NCBI GenBank assembly: GCA_036401375.1
Contig: DASWVB010000012.1
Span: 186,001-250,000 of the forward strand
From: DASWUZ01 sp036401375
GTDB taxonomy: Bacteria; Acidobacteriota; Terriglobia; Terriglobales; Acidobacteriaceae
Length of the DNA stretch: 64,000 bases
Reading direction: 5' to 3'
Made by a program: the position numbers and the translations under genes. Of this stretch, positions 9,177 through 17,981 are shown one piece after another. Position 1 is the first letter of the stretch, and every line of letters starts with the position of its first letter. The notes below the pieces were generated by a model. It did no database searches, was not told where the DNA came from, and saw only the letters and a program-made list of their open reading frames with translations.

Positions 9177-9674
9177 CTAAGGCGCGCCTTCAACATCCGG
9201 CAGAGCAACCAGCAGCAGCACGATACCCACCACGGTGAACATGCGGAACGCCGCATCCTGCCCGTTCCACGACTTCGATTGCCACATCAGGAACCACTCG
9301 CCGCCCACACTCAGGAAGGCGACCAGCCACATCAGCAGGCTGAGCGTCAGCGCCGCAACCGCAACTCGCTTGCTCAGGTTGAAAGCATCTGCAGGCCCGC
9401 GCAGAGCACGCATCATCCGCACGCCGCCCCAGCAGCATAGCGCGCCAGTGACAAACTCCCAGAGGATGATCGAGACATAAAACGCATGATGAATCGCGGG
9501 GCTTTCAATAGCGCGCCAGAGCCCGCGGTTACCGGGAAAGGTCGAGTCCATCAGCAGCACGTGATGCACGAACATGTAGTTGGAGTGGTAATCGGTCGTG
9601 TTGTTGAAGACGACGAAGCCGTAGAAGAGGGCGACTGCCAGCACCAGCAGTGTCTTCGCCAGGCGCAGCATCAT
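9177..9674 (-). CDS. DUF2165 family small membrane protein
   Basis: 165-residue integral membrane protein with four predicted helices (first near residues 5-25; later FYVSIILWEFVTGALCCWGG and VAALTLSLLMWLVAF). The periplasmic-looking NNTTDYHSNYMFVHHVL and GNRGLWRAIESP segments and the GGEWFLMWQS motif fit DUF2165, a family of unknown function. The ATG at 9674 forms an ATGA overlap with the stop of the upstream cytochrome c gene, so the two are probably co-translated and may work together in an envelope redox process. Convergent with the APC permease. Confidence 0.85.
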   Translation of the reverse strand: MMLRLAKTLLVLAVALFYGFVVFNNTTDYHSNYMFVHHVLLMDSTFPGNRGLWRAIESPAIHHAFYVSIILWEFVTGALCCWGGVRMMRALRGPADAFNLSKRVAVAALTLSLLMWLVAFLSVGGEWFLMWQSKSWNGQDAAFRMFTVVGIVLLLVALPDVEGAP

Positions 9675-10651
9675 GGCCGGGGCCTCGCTGCAAAGGTAGC
9701 GAAGTAGGCGCGCAACGCCTCCAGCGTACGGTCGTCGTAGCTGGTCATCGCGGGCATCATGCGTCCGGCGCCGGCCGCCCGCGGGTTGCGCACGTAGTGG
9801 ACAAAGTATTCTGGATCGCTCGCCGCCCACGCCGCAAGCACAGTCCATGGATGCCGCGCCATCTGTCCGCCCACCGCGCCCAGGTTGTGGCAGCGCAGAC
9901 AGTTCTGCTGCGCGATGCGATAGCCCTGCCACACCGCGGACTGAGGCGGGTAGGCGCCCGGCGGCCGGATAGCTCCCAACACCTGCAGCTGGCTGCGAAA
10001 TTCGACGCGCACCACCCCGTAAGGAATCTGCGGCTCATCGGTGTGCGACAGGATGTGAAACGAAGGCGTAAAGGGCGGATGCGAGATCAGGTATGGCCCC
10101 ATCGATCCCCCGTCATGCGACTTGGGCCAGTCCGCGGCAGTCCTGCCATTCACCTTCAGTACCAGCAGCGGACGATGCGCGGCAATGTATTCACTCGTGT
10201 AATGCGCTCGATATTTATCGTTACAGATCGCGACCACCAGGTCAGGCTTCGCTCCCGCGGCGCGTGCGAGCTGGCCGAGCGGCACTCCGCTGACTTGAGT
10301 CTCGGGCCCGAAGTTGCTGTCGTCGGATACCGTATAAGTGACCAGCGGCAGCTTCAGCAGGTCTTCATAGGCGACGAAGCGGGTAGCTCCCGCCGCCTCT
10401 GAGATCTCGAGGTCCGAGGCAGAACCGCGCCGATCGCGAAGCAGCAGGGTAGACGACTGCGGCGGGGCCGAGCCGGCCCGCAGCCCTACAGGCAGGAGTG
10501 TCCCCGCCACCACGATCGCGATCGCGAGCGGCGACACAGGCAGCAACCGCCTCGCTGATATCCGATTCGCGAACAGCCGCGCCGCTGACAGCTTGCTCCG
10601 CCGGCCTGCGACCCTTATCCATGCCACTAGATCTCTGATATGCGTGACCAT
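9671..10651 (-). CDS. Molybdopterin-binding-like domain fused to cytochrome c
   Basis: Predicted exported redox protein of about 326 residues. After a hydrophobic signal or anchor helix (PLAIAIVVAGTLLPVGLRAG) comes a domain resembling the sulfite-oxidase-type molybdopterin-binding fold, including VSGVPLGQLARAAGA and AICNDKYRAHYTSEY, whose Cys is in the position expected for a Mo ligand. A C-terminal cytochrome c domain has the CLRCH heme site and MMPAM as likely distal Met. The start is uncertain: the ATG at 10651 has AAGG directly adjacent, and an internal GTG 9 nt after AGGCGG, just before the hydrophobic segment, is an alternative. Translationally coupled to the DUF2165 gene. Whether Mo cofactor is bound is unknown. 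Confidence 0.78.
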   Translation of the reverse strand: MVTHIRDLVAWIRVAGRRSKLSAARLFANRISARRLLPVSPLAIAIVVAGTLLPVGLRAGSAPPQSSTLLLRDRRGSASDLEISEAAGATRFVAYEDLLKLPLVTYTVSDDSNFGPETQVSGVPLGQLARAAGAKPDLVVAICNDKYRAHYTSEYIAAHRPLLVLKVNGRTAADWPKSHDGGSMGPYLISHPPFTPSFHILSHTDEPQIPYGVVRVEFRSQLQVLGAIRPPGAYPPQSAVWQGYRIAQQNCLRCHNLGAVGGQMARHPWTVLAAWAASDPEYFVHYVRNPRAAGAGRMMPAMTSYDDRTLEALRAYFATFAARPRP

Positions 10652-10682
10652 CCTTGTGCTGGCAGTGGTGCTAGTGATCCTA

Positions 10683-10706
10683 AAGTCGAATCGGTTGCAA
10701 GTCGAA
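10683..10706. repeat. Direct repeat in a divergent promoter region
   Basis: AAGTCGAA occurs at 10683-10690 and again at 10699-10706, 16 nt apart, between the cytochrome c gene (minus) and the RidA-acetamidase-HpxZ operon (plus). Spacing near one and a half helical turns in a 159-nt divergent region makes a regulator-binding site plausible. No adjacent regulator gene was found. Confidence 0.4.
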
Positions 10707-10793
10707 CCCAATCCAACCACGCTCGGTCGAGAATTTTCCTGCTGGCGTGCTGATCTCATTGCGGACGCGAAGTGCCTGCGGCGATTCGCATCG

Positions 10794-10810
10794 TGGTAGA
10801 GTACGACGCA
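10794..10810 (+). promoter_or_regulatory. Extended -10 element just before the RidA start
   Basis: TG at 10794-10795, one base, then TAGAGT at 10797-10802 forms an extended -10 motif ending 8 nt before the ATG at 10811. There is no convincing -35, and no strong Shine-Dalgarno for this ATG. A leaderless or near-leaderless mRNA would fit. Confidence 0.35.
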
Positions 10811-11266
10811 ATGGGAGCCGAAGACGCGCTCAAGCACCTGGATTTAACTCTGCCGGACGCTGCGACACCCGGCGGCAACTACCTGCCCGCGAAGCTCGCT
10901 GGCGGCACGCTCTACCTTGCCGGAGTGATCTCGACCAACGCCGCCGGGCTGATCGCCGGCACCGTCGGCCTCGACCGTTCCATTGCGGAGGGCTATGCGG
11001 CCGCACGCTGCTGCGCCCTGATGCAACTCGCCGCCATACGCCAGGCCCTGGGCTCGCTCGACGCCGTCAACGGCGTGCTCAGCGTCAGTGGCTATGTCAA
11101 CGCGGTCCCCGGCTTTCCCGACTCACCAAGTGTGATCAACGGCGCATCCGACCTGCTCATTGCGGTCTTCGGTGAGGCCGGCCGCCACGTGCGGGCCGCC
11201 GTCGGGGTGAACGCGCTCCCGCGTAACGCGCTCGTCGAGCTGCAGATGATCGTCGCCGTTCGCTGA
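10811..11266 (+). CDS. RidA/YjgF family protein
   Basis: 151-residue member of the RidA/YjgF/YER057c/UK114 superfamily. These are trimeric proteins that hydrolyse reactive enamine/imine intermediates or act on related amides within catabolic operons. The order is typical: GNYLPAKLAGGTLYLAGVI at the N-terminus, a central helix (YAAARCCALMQLAAIRQALG) and a C-terminal VNALPRNALVELQMIVAV segment. The canonical catalytic Arg of archetypal RidA is not obvious, so it may belong to a divergent Rid subgroup. First gene of a three-gene operon; its stop lies 2 nt before the acetamidase ATG. Confidence 0.88.
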   Translation: MGAEDALKHLDLTLPDAATPGGNYLPAKLAGGTLYLAGVISTNAAGLIAGTVGLDRSIAEGYAAARCCALMQLAAIRQALGSLDAVNGVLSVSGYVNAVPGFPDSPSVINGASDLLIAVFGEAGRHVRAAVGVNALPRNALVELQMIVAVR

Positions 11267-11268
11267 CC

Positions 11269-12207
11269 ATGACGGAACACGCGCTCACCGCCGAACCAAC
11301 TCACTCCCGCTGGAACCGCGCACTTGAGCCTCGCCTGGTCATCGCCTCGGGCGACGTGGTGCATATGGAGTGCGCGGACTCGAGCGGCTCGCAGCTAGGC
11401 CCAGCCTCCACCCTCGAAGATTTTCTCGCTATCGATCGCGGCCGCATCCATGCCCTGTCTGGACCCATCTTCATCGAGGGAGCGGGCCCGGGCGACGTGC
11501 TCGAGATCGATGTACTCGACGTCCGGCACAAGGGCTGGGGATGGTCGAGCATCATTCCAGGCCTCGGTTTTCTGAAAGATCGCTTCCCCGATCCATACTT
11601 CTTCCTGTGGAAGCTGGACGCGGCCGTGACGCGCTCACTCGAGCCCGCCATCGTGCCGCTGCGACCCTTCTGCGGAGTGATGGGAGTGGCGCCTGCTGCC
11701 GACGGCGAGTTCCGCACCCGTCCGCCGGGCGCCTTCGGCGGCAACATGGACGTGCGCGAGCTATGCGCAGGCGCGAAGCTCTACCTGCCCGTCTTCAATC
11801 GCGGCGCGCTGTTCTCGGCCGGCGACCCGCATGCTGCACAGGGCGATGGAGAGGTCTGCATCAACGGCATCGAGTGCCCGGCCGATGCAACTCTTCGCCT
11901 TCGCCTGCACCGCGGCAGGTCGATCCCCGGGCCGCTGATCGAGTCTTCAGAGCGGCTGGGTCCCGACCTCGGTCGTGATGCCTACATCGTGGTCGAGTCC
12001 GCACCAGACGCTCTCGAGGCCGCGCGGGCCGCTACCTCACGGATGATCGATCTGCTCGTCGACCGCTGGAGCCTGTCCTCCATCCATGCCTACTTGCTAT
12101 GCAGCGTGGCCATGAACCTGCGCCTGAGCCAGGTGGTGAACGAGCCGATGATCACCGTTAGCGCGGCGCTGCCGAAGCAGGTGCTTCCCGCCGTCACCCT
12201 GATTTGA
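11269..12207 (+). CDS. Acetamidase/formamidase family protein
   Basis: Predicted cytoplasmic hydrolase of 312 residues that would release ammonia from a short-chain amide. Family hallmarks in order are VIASGDVVHMECADSSG, SGPIFIEGAGPGDVLEIDVLDV, a Trp-rich loop (GWGWSSIIPGLG), PFCGVMGVAPA, PPGAFGGNMDVRELCAGAKL, LFSAGDPHAAQGDGEVC and LLCSVAMNLRLSQVV. The GDPHAAQGDGE segment is the conserved metal/active-site region. Start 2 nt after the RidA stop. The RidA, acetamidase and HpxZ/AtzH order suggests one degradation route in which amide or carbamoyl groups are removed; the native substrate is not established. Confidence 0.92.
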   Translation: MTEHALTAEPTHSRWNRALEPRLVIASGDVVHMECADSSGSQLGPASTLEDFLAIDRGRIHALSGPIFIEGAGPGDVLEIDVLDVRHKGWGWSSIIPGLGFLKDRFPDPYFFLWKLDAAVTRSLEPAIVPLRPFCGVMGVAPAADGEFRTRPPGAFGGNMDVRELCAGAKLYLPVFNRGALFSAGDPHAAQGDGEVCINGIECPADATLRLRLHRGRSIPGPLIESSERLGPDLGRDAYIVVESAPDALEAARAATSRMIDLLVDRWSLSSIHAYLLCSVAMNLRLSQVVNEPMITVSAALPKQVLPAVTLI

Positions 12208-12220
12208 GGAAGGGAACCCT

Positions 12221-12607
12221 ATGCAGATCAACGACCCGGCAACCGTCGCCGAACTGACCGCCCTCTACCCGCTCTATGAGACGGCCCTTGTCACCAACGA
12301 TGTTGACGCGCTGATCAGCATGTTCTGGGCCTCGCCGCTGGTAGTCCGCTTCGGCGCTACCGAGAACCTCTACGGCATTGCGGAGATCGAGGCATTCCGC
12401 AAGGGAAGGTCTCCGGCGAACCTGGCCCGCACCATCGAACGACTACAGGTCGTCACATTCGGCGCCGGCTTCGGCAGCATCACTCTCGAGTTCTCCCGGC
12501 AACAGGGCGGAGCCGTAACCCGCGGAAGACAGAGCCAGCTCTGGGCGAGGCTGCCCGAGGGTTGGCGCATCGTCATGGCGCACGTGTCGCTGCTCGCGAC
12601 TCCGTGA
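12221..12607 (+). CDS. HpxZ/AtzH family protein (DUF3225)
   Basis: 128-residue SnoaL/NTF2-like protein. The opening MQINDPATVAELTALYPLYE, the NDVDALISMFW segment and the RGRQSQLWARLPEGWRIVMAH ending match the HpxZ/AtzH family. HpxZ is tied to oxalurate catabolism, and AtzH acts as a decarboxylating enzyme on dicarboxyurea in cyanuric acid degradation. The start follows a GAGGAAGGG Shine-Dalgarno just after the acetamidase stop. Its presence argues that the operon handles a ureide or carboxylated urea-like intermediate, although HpxW/HpxY or AtzD/AtzE homologues are not adjacent. The amidase at 24332-25726 is the nearest candidate partner. Confidence 0.9.
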   Translation: MQINDPATVAELTALYPLYETALVTNDVDALISMFWASPLVVRFGATENLYGIAEIEAFRKGRSPANLARTIERLQVVTFGAGFGSITLEFSRQQGGAVTRGRQSQLWARLPEGWRIVMAHVSLLATP

Positions 12608-12636
12608 TCGCACGGCCGCCGATTCCAGACGAAGCG

Positions 12637-12684
12637 GTCCAGGGATGTGTCCCGGGATGTGGCCAGGGATGTGTCCAGGGATGT
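12637..12684. repeat. Four tandem copies of a 12-bp unit
   Basis: GTCCAGGGATGT, GTCCCGGGATGT, GGCCAGGGATGT and GTCCAGGGATGT follow each other without gaps, and a partial fifth unit (GGCCCATG) comes after. Copies differ at one or two positions. It lies 30 nt after the HpxZ/AtzH stop and upstream of the receptor promoter. Function unknown; slipped-strand variation in copy number is possible. Confidence 0.9.
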
Positions 12685-12719
12685 GGCCCATGAACGGCGT
12701 AGCGACCCGTTTTTGTTCT

Positions 12720-12747
12720 TTGGGATTGCCTTCCCATCCTGTATTCT
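12720..12747 (+). promoter_or_regulatory. Candidate promoter of the first TonB-dependent receptor
   Basis: TTGGGA (12720-12725) and TATTCT (12742-12747) are separated by 16 nt, which fits a housekeeping promoter. The transcript would carry a leader of about 240 nt before the ATG at 12996. Assigned by eye. Confidence 0.35.
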
Positions 12748-12995
12748 CTAGCCACTCTCAGGCAACGTAGCCCCCCGGCCCTGTAGCCGCTGTTTTCGTT
12801 CCTCCTTCGATCGACTTAGATCCTCCGGCTCGCCCAAAGCACTCCAGGTCACTGCCATCATCCCTTGCCCGCTGCCGATCTACGGCTGCGAGTGAGGCCA
12901 GGTCCTCCCCTATTCCCATGGCACCCTGCCGCGCTCCGGCCGGAGTGTTCGTTGAGACTAAAGCACCAGCTCTTGATTTTCTTCGGAGGCGTTGC

Positions 12996-15900
12996 ATGAT
13001 GTCATTCAAGAGGAAGATTGCCGGTTGCCTGTCCGTCCTTGCTGTAATTCTCTGCTCCTCACTGAGCCCCACAGCCCACGCGCAGCAGACGCTGGGCGGC
13101 ATCACCGGCAGCGTCGCCGACTCGGCCGGCAGCCTCATCTCTGATGCCACCGTCACCGCCGTCGGGGAGCAGACTACCCTCACGCGAACGGCGATCTCGA
13201 GCAGCGCCGGCTCCTACTCGTTCGTCAATCTTCCCATTGGCACCTATACGCTGACCTTTACCCATGAGGGCTTCGATACGCAGAAGTTTCCGGGCATCCT
13301 CGTCCAGGCGGATCGCACCGCGACCCTCAACGCCGAGCTGAAGGTCGGCTCGGTCAACACGTCGGTGACCGTCGAGGCCAGCCCGCTGATGAACGCCGTC
13401 GATACAACCAATGGCTACGTCATGGATAAGGCGCAGATCGAAGCAGTACCCCTGCCGACCGGCAGCTTCACCGGCCTGGCTGCCCTCTCCCCCGGTGTCA
13501 GCGCAGAGCTCTCCGGCGGAACGGGCGTTAACAGCGGTCTCGGCAACGCACCCATCTGGGCCAACGGCCAGCGCGATACCTCAAATAGCTTTCTGCTGAA
13601 CGGTGTAGACGCCAGCAACCTCTTCAACGGCAAGAGCACCAGCCAGGTCGCCTCGGCCCGCATCGTCAATAACACCGGTGTGGGCAACTCCGGCGCCGGG
13701 GGAGTGGAACAGAGCAGCGCCTCGATCTACCTCTCGATCGGCAACGCCCTGCCCTCGCCTGCGCCGGAGACGATCGAGGAACTCCGGGTGAACTCCTCGA
13801 TGTACGACGCCCAGCAGGGCTCGACCAGCGGTGCGCACATCGACATGAGCACCTCGTCCGGCACCAATGCCCTGCACGGCAGCGCCTACATCCATCGCGG
13901 TACCGACTGGCTCAACGCTGCGCCGTTCTTCTTCAAGCAGGACCCCGACGTCCCTGAGAACGCCAAGGTGCCGCAGCTGCACCGCTACGTCCTCGGCTTT
14001 CTCGGCGGCGGACCCATCATCAAGGACAAGCTCTTCGCCTTCCTCAGCTACCAGCACGTGCATGTCGCGGATAACGAGATAGGGGCTTCGTTCTTCGACG
14101 TGCCCGTCGGATTGACCGACGACCGCAGCGCGAGCGGACTAGCTGCTGTCTCGAATCTCGGCTGGTCTGACACCAACCCAGCGACCTTTTCTCCCGAGGT
14201 GCTCGGCCCCGGCGATATCAATCCAGTCGCCCTGGCTCTGTTCAACCTCCCGGCTGCCCCCGGGGAGCCGGGAAAGTATCTGGTCCCCAATGCAACCAGC
14301 CATCTACCTACTTTCGATCAGCCGGACAATGTCTACCTGCCCGGAACAGCTCGCTTTACCGCCGACCAGGCCGTCGGCGATCTCGATTGGAACGCCACCG
14401 ACAAGGACACTGTGGCCTTCAAGTACTACTACCAGCATGACCCTACTCTGGCTCCCTATGCCTTCAGCAACGTCCCCGGATTCACTCAGCACCTTGACGC
14501 CGGCGCGCAGGTGTTTTCCATCAACAATACGTACCTCATCAACCCCAACCTGAGCACAACCCAGACCATCGGCGCCCTGCGGGAGAAGCTCTACAGTACC
14601 AACTCCCAGCTCATCTCGCCCTCCGCCGTGGGCATCAACGCCTTCGGCTCCAGCTACTTTCCGGGGGTGACGATCGTGGACGCGCTCGGCCTCTATCACC
14701 CTGCCGGGCTGCCGCCGGCGCAGCTGAATATCGGGCCCGGGGCCGGATCGCAAGGCTCGAACACCGGCGTATTTCAGAACCGGCTGATGCCCTCGGCGAA
14801 CGCCATCTGGACCATCGGACGCCATAGCGTCACCTTTGGCGGCAGCTACTCCTACACCCAGCTGAATACCCGCGACCGCCGTACCGGGCAGGGGATGATC
14901 GCTACTGCGGACTTCTCCCAGTTTGCCCAGGGCCTGATTACCACCAACGACGACTTCCAGACCACCACCTTCCTGCAGGGTAATGCCAATCGCTACTACC
15001 GCGCCAACCAGGTCGGCATGTACGTGCAGGACAAGTTTCAGGTCAAGCCGACACTCAGTCTCACCGCGGGCATCCGCTACGACTGGAACGGAGGCCTGAC
15101 AGAGAAGAACGGAAATCTCTTCAACTTCGATCCTTCTCTCTACAAATACACCTATAACCCCGGGGAGGCGGCAGGCACTATCGGCACCGTCGACAACGGC
15201 TTTGTGGTCGCGTCCAACAACCCGCACGGCGGCACGCCCGGAGCAAGCGCCACCACGCTCACCGGCCGTCAATGGGGTATAGGCCCCCGCATCGGCGCAG
15301 CCTGGGAGCCGAAGATGTTCGACAGCAAGGTCGTGGTGCGCGCCGGCACCGGCATGTACTACGATCGCGGCGAGCTCTTCGCCTACTTCTCACCGGGCTA
15401 TGCGGATGGTGAAGTCACCGGCGGCCCCTTCGGCGTCAACCAGGCGCCACCCGCCGTCTATGCTCAGACCTGCATCGGTCCCAAATCGGTCGCACTCAAC
15501 TTCTATATCCCTACCTGCGACCCGACCACAGAGGGTAACCTCCAGAATCCCTTCGGCTTCAGCTACATCGTCGGCCCGACCACCACTACCCAGCCCAAGG
15601 CCAAACCCTCAGATCTCGTGACGAACTACCTGCCCAACGGCAACCAGATCATCTACACGAGTGACTACCAGCAGGGCTATAACGGAGCTGCTATCTCCCA
15701 GCTCTCGGTGCAGCCTTTCTCGATGGGGAACTATGCGCGCGCAAACAAGCTTCCCTACACCATCAACTTCACCCTTGACGTGCAATGGCAGCCCAGGAGC
15801 GACCTTGTGGTCGAGGTAGGCTATGTGGGCAACCTGGGCCGCCACCAGGTTATCCCGGTGCCATTTAACCAGCCCGGCATCGCTTCGCCATCCCATGTGA

Positions 15901-16973
15901 TCAACGGGCAGAGCTACACCTACGGCTACACTCCGCTGGACCCAGAGACGTTTGCGCCGATCAACCTGCCCGACGGTACGCCATTCCTCACTACCTTCGA
16001 AGGAGGCAATGTGGACCTGCGCGTTCCCTACATCGGCTACTCTGCAGAGTCGGAGACTTACAAGGCTGCCGGCGTCTCCTCCTACCATGCACTGCAGGTT
16101 CATCTGGAAAAGCGCCTCAGTCACGGCCTGCAGGTCGGTGGATCCTACACGTACTCACACACTCTCGACGAGCAGAGTGCGATGGGCCTGTTCTACAACG
16201 GCAATAACCCCCTGAACCTGCGCGGTGGCTATGCCTCTTCCGACTTTGACCGTACTCATGTACTCAACTTCACCTACCTCTACAACGTGCCCAGCTTCTT
16301 CAAGGAGAGTTCCTGGACGGGCAAGGCCCTCAACGGATGGGCTCTGGAAGGGATTACGGTAATCCAGAGCGGCCAGCCCTATAGCGTCATTGACTACACC
16401 GGTGCGGTCGGCAGCATCTACTACAGCGTCTTCGACGGCATCACCAACCCCATCGTGCCGCTCGCGCCAGGCTGCACTGCCAAGAACGCGAAGACAAGCT
16501 CATCGGGCGCCTTTGTTCCCAGCCACGGACTCCCTGCTCTCAAGGCGAGCTGCTTCACGCTGCCGATCTTGAACCCTGGCGATCTGGGCGGTGCCATTCC
16601 TGCCGGTGATAACTACGAGACCAACTTCACAACCGGTCAACGCAATATCTTCCGGCAGGCCTATCAGAAGCGTGCCGATATGTCCCTGGTCAAGACCCTG
16701 CAATTCCACGACCGCTACGGCCTGAAGTTCTCATTCGATGTATTCAACCTGACAAACACCACGAGCTTTGACGTTCCGGTCGACAACGTGAGTCAGAACC
16801 AGAACTATAACAACGAGCCGACCGCTTACCAGACTGCTCTGCCAACTGGTTGCACGGCCGACGGCTCGCAGACCAACAGCAGCTTCTACAACTGTCCCAG
16901 CAGACTTGGCATTGTAAACAAGACGATTGGAAGTCCCCGGCAGGTACAGTTCTCACTTAGGCTTAACTACTAG
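12996..16973 (+). CDS. TonB-dependent receptor, Oar-like, with carboxypeptidase-regulatory-like domain
   Basis: Outer-membrane beta-barrel protein of 1325 residues. A signal peptide ending near THAQQ (residues 1-30) is followed by an Ig-like carboxypeptidase regulatory domain (about 33-110, GGITGSVADSAGSLISDATVT), a plug region (about 140-310) and a large barrel that ends in the aromatic residue of SLRLNY. This architecture is abundant in acidobacteria, where substrates are mostly unknown. GGAGG lies 5 nt before the ATG at 12996; a second in-frame ATG follows at 12999. Placed between the RidA-acetamidase-HpxZ operon and the ABC/deaminase locus, it could be the outer-membrane entry step for that pathway, which is inference from position. 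Confidence 0.93.
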   Translation: MMSFKRKIAGCLSVLAVILCSSLSPTAHAQQTLGGITGSVADSAGSLISDATVTAVGEQTTLTRTAISSSAGSYSFVNLPIGTYTLTFTHEGFDTQKFPGILVQADRTATLNAELKVGSVNTSVTVEASPLMNAVDTTNGYVMDKAQIEAVPLPTGSFTGLAALSPGVSAELSGGTGVNSGLGNAPIWANGQRDTSNSFLLNGVDASNLFNGKSTSQVASARIVNNTGVGNSGAGGVEQSSASIYLSIGNALPSPAPETIEELRVNSSMYDAQQGSTSGAHIDMSTSSGTNALHGSAYIHRGTDWLNAAPFFFKQDPDVPENAKVPQLHRYVLGFLGGGPIIKDKLFAFLSYQHVHVADNEIGASFFDVPVGLTDDRSASGLAAVSNLGWSDTNPATFSPEVLGPGDINPVALALFNLPAAPGEPGKYLVPNATSHLPTFDQPDNVYLPGTARFTADQAVGDLDWNATDKDTVAFKYYYQHDPTLAPYAFSNVPGFTQHLDAGAQVFSINNTYLINPNLSTTQTIGALREKLYSTNSQLISPSAVGINAFGSSYFPGVTIVDALGLYHPAGLPPAQLNIGPGAGSQGSNTGVFQNRLMPSANAIWTIGRHSVTFGGSYSYTQLNTRDRRTGQGMIATADFSQFAQGLITTNDDFQTTTFLQGNANRYYRANQVGMYVQDKFQVKPTLSLTAGIRYDWNGGLTEKNGNLFNFDPSLYKYTYNPGEAAGTIGTVDNGFVVASNNPHGGTPGASATTLTGRQWGIGPRIGAAWEPKMFDSKVVVRAGTGMYYDRGELFAYFSPGYADGEVTGGPFGVNQAPPAVYAQTCIGPKSVALNFYIPTCDPTTEGNLQNPFGFSYIVGPTTTTQPKAKPSDLVTNYLPNGNQIIYTSDYQQGYNGAAISQLSVQPFSMGNYARANKLPYTINFTLDVQWQPRSDLVVEVGYVGNLGRHQVIPVPFNQPGIASPSHVINGQSYTYGYTPLDPETFAPINLPDGTPFLTTFEGGNVDLRVPYIGYSAESETYKAAGVSSYHALQVHLEKRLSHGLQVGGSYTYSHTLDEQSAMGLFYNGNNPLNLRGGYASSDFDRTHVLNFTYLYNVPSFFKESSWTGKALNGWALEGITVIQSGQPYSVIDYTGAVGSIYYSVFDGITNPIVPLAPGCTAKNAKTSSSGAFVPSHGLPALKASCFTLPILNPGDLGGAIPAGDNYETNFTTGQRNIFRQAYQKRADMSLVKTLQFHDRYGLKFSFDVFNLTNTTSFDVPVDNVSQNQNYNNEPTAYQTALPTGCTADGSQTNSSFYNCPSRLGIVNKTIGSPRQVQFSLRLNY

Positions 16974-17078
16974 CTGCCCGGGCACTGCCCCGGCACTTAT
17001 AGAAAAGCCTTGTGACTCGTCTCTGAGTTATGAGGCTCTTCTATCATTCCGAAATACGAGTCTCAACCGAAAGCTGGA

Positions 17079-17900
17079 TCAGGCGCTCACAGTTACACTG
17101 AGCCGGATCGGCACGGCAGACGTAAAGCGATGCCTGAACTCTTCCACGCTCTTGAATACCTCGCCTTCAACATGCCGCGCCGGATACTCAACCATCAACG
17201 GGCCGCTGTCGAAGGGATACGGTGTAAGGCGAAAGTGCCGATCGGCCAGCACCTCTACCTTCACCGGCTCAGAGCGCCCGTTCCGCAGCGGCAGAGCATG
17301 CAGCAATGTCGCCGGCCGCGAATAAGCTACACAGCCCAACAGTGAAAGATTGTCGCAGGCCTGCAGCAGCCGGAAGTGCTCCTCGATGCGGCTACCAACC
17401 ACCTCCCCAGGCTTGAACCCCGGCGCGGCAAGTATCGCCTCATATAACTCACCTTGCAGCCTCTTCTGCTCGACCAGAAATGCGTCCAGCAGCGGAAGCT
17501 TCTCCGGCGCGATCGACGAACGATCTGCGCGAGTCGTCAGCAGATCGTAGGTATGCATCGAGACCAGCATCGCGGCATAAGGATCGACCGCCGCCACCAG
17601 CTGCACTGCGCGCGAGCGGACCGCCAGGTAATCTTCGAGATCGATCTCCTCAAAGGCCGAGTACCTTCCCACCAGCTCTGAGGAAAAGGCCGCCGGCTCG
17701 CCTGCCCGCGTGATACACGGCTGTGCGTCCCGCGCGGCCCATCCGTCATCGTGGCTCGCAATGCCCATCAACACCTGGGCGCGAGGCTCCGGAGGCAGGA
17801 AGTTCTCGTTGCCCCAGTGCTCCGCAAAGGCCGCCGCCAGGTGCGCATGATCGACATGCGTGACCAGCCACCAGCCCGTCTGTGATCGGCTCCGGATCAT
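17079..17900 (-). CDS. DUF3891 family protein
   Basis: Soluble protein of 273 residues with no signal peptide. The N-terminal WWLVTHVDHAHLAAAFAEHWG, the GIASHDDGWAARD motif and MHTYDLL carry conserved His and Asp residues that suggest a metal-dependent HD-like active site, matching DUF3891, a family without an established function. The ATG at 17900 has GGAG 9 nt upstream. It lies 81 nt downstream of the ABC permease stop on the same strand, so it may be the last gene of the deaminase-FAD-creatininase-ABC operon. A hydrolytic role on the imported compound is possible but not shown. Confidence 0.85.
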   Translation of the reverse strand: MIRSRSQTGWWLVTHVDHAHLAAAFAEHWGNENFLPPEPRAQVLMGIASHDDGWAARDAQPCITRAGEPAAFSSELVGRYSAFEEIDLEDYLAVRSRAVQLVAAVDPYAAMLVSMHTYDLLTTRADRSSIAPEKLPLLDAFLVEQKRLQGELYEAILAAPGFKPGEVVGSRIEEHFRLLQACDNLSLLGCVAYSRPATLLHALPLRNGRSEPVKVEVLADRHFRLTPYPFDSGPLMVEYPARHVEGEVFKSVEEFRHRFTSAVPIRLSVTVSA

Positions 17901-17981
17901 CGATGCATTCTCCGCCCGCTAGCACCCGCCGCCAGCCGACTCGTTATTTCTCCGCCGCCCGGAGCTGCCCTGGCCTGCAGC

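Larger units (their letters stand above)
12608..12995. other. Intergenic region upstream of the first TonB-dependent receptor
   Basis: 388 nt without a supported gene. It holds a 12-bp tandem repeat (12637-12684), a candidate sigma70-type promoter (12720-12747) and an untranslated region of roughly 240 nt leading to the receptor. Open frames here consist mainly of the repeated tetrapeptide encoded by the tandem repeat and were not called. Confidence 0.6.

Noticed and set aside
12637..12684. CRISPR-like repeat array
   Set aside because: Units are 12 bp, contiguous and without spacers, and no cas genes are present.
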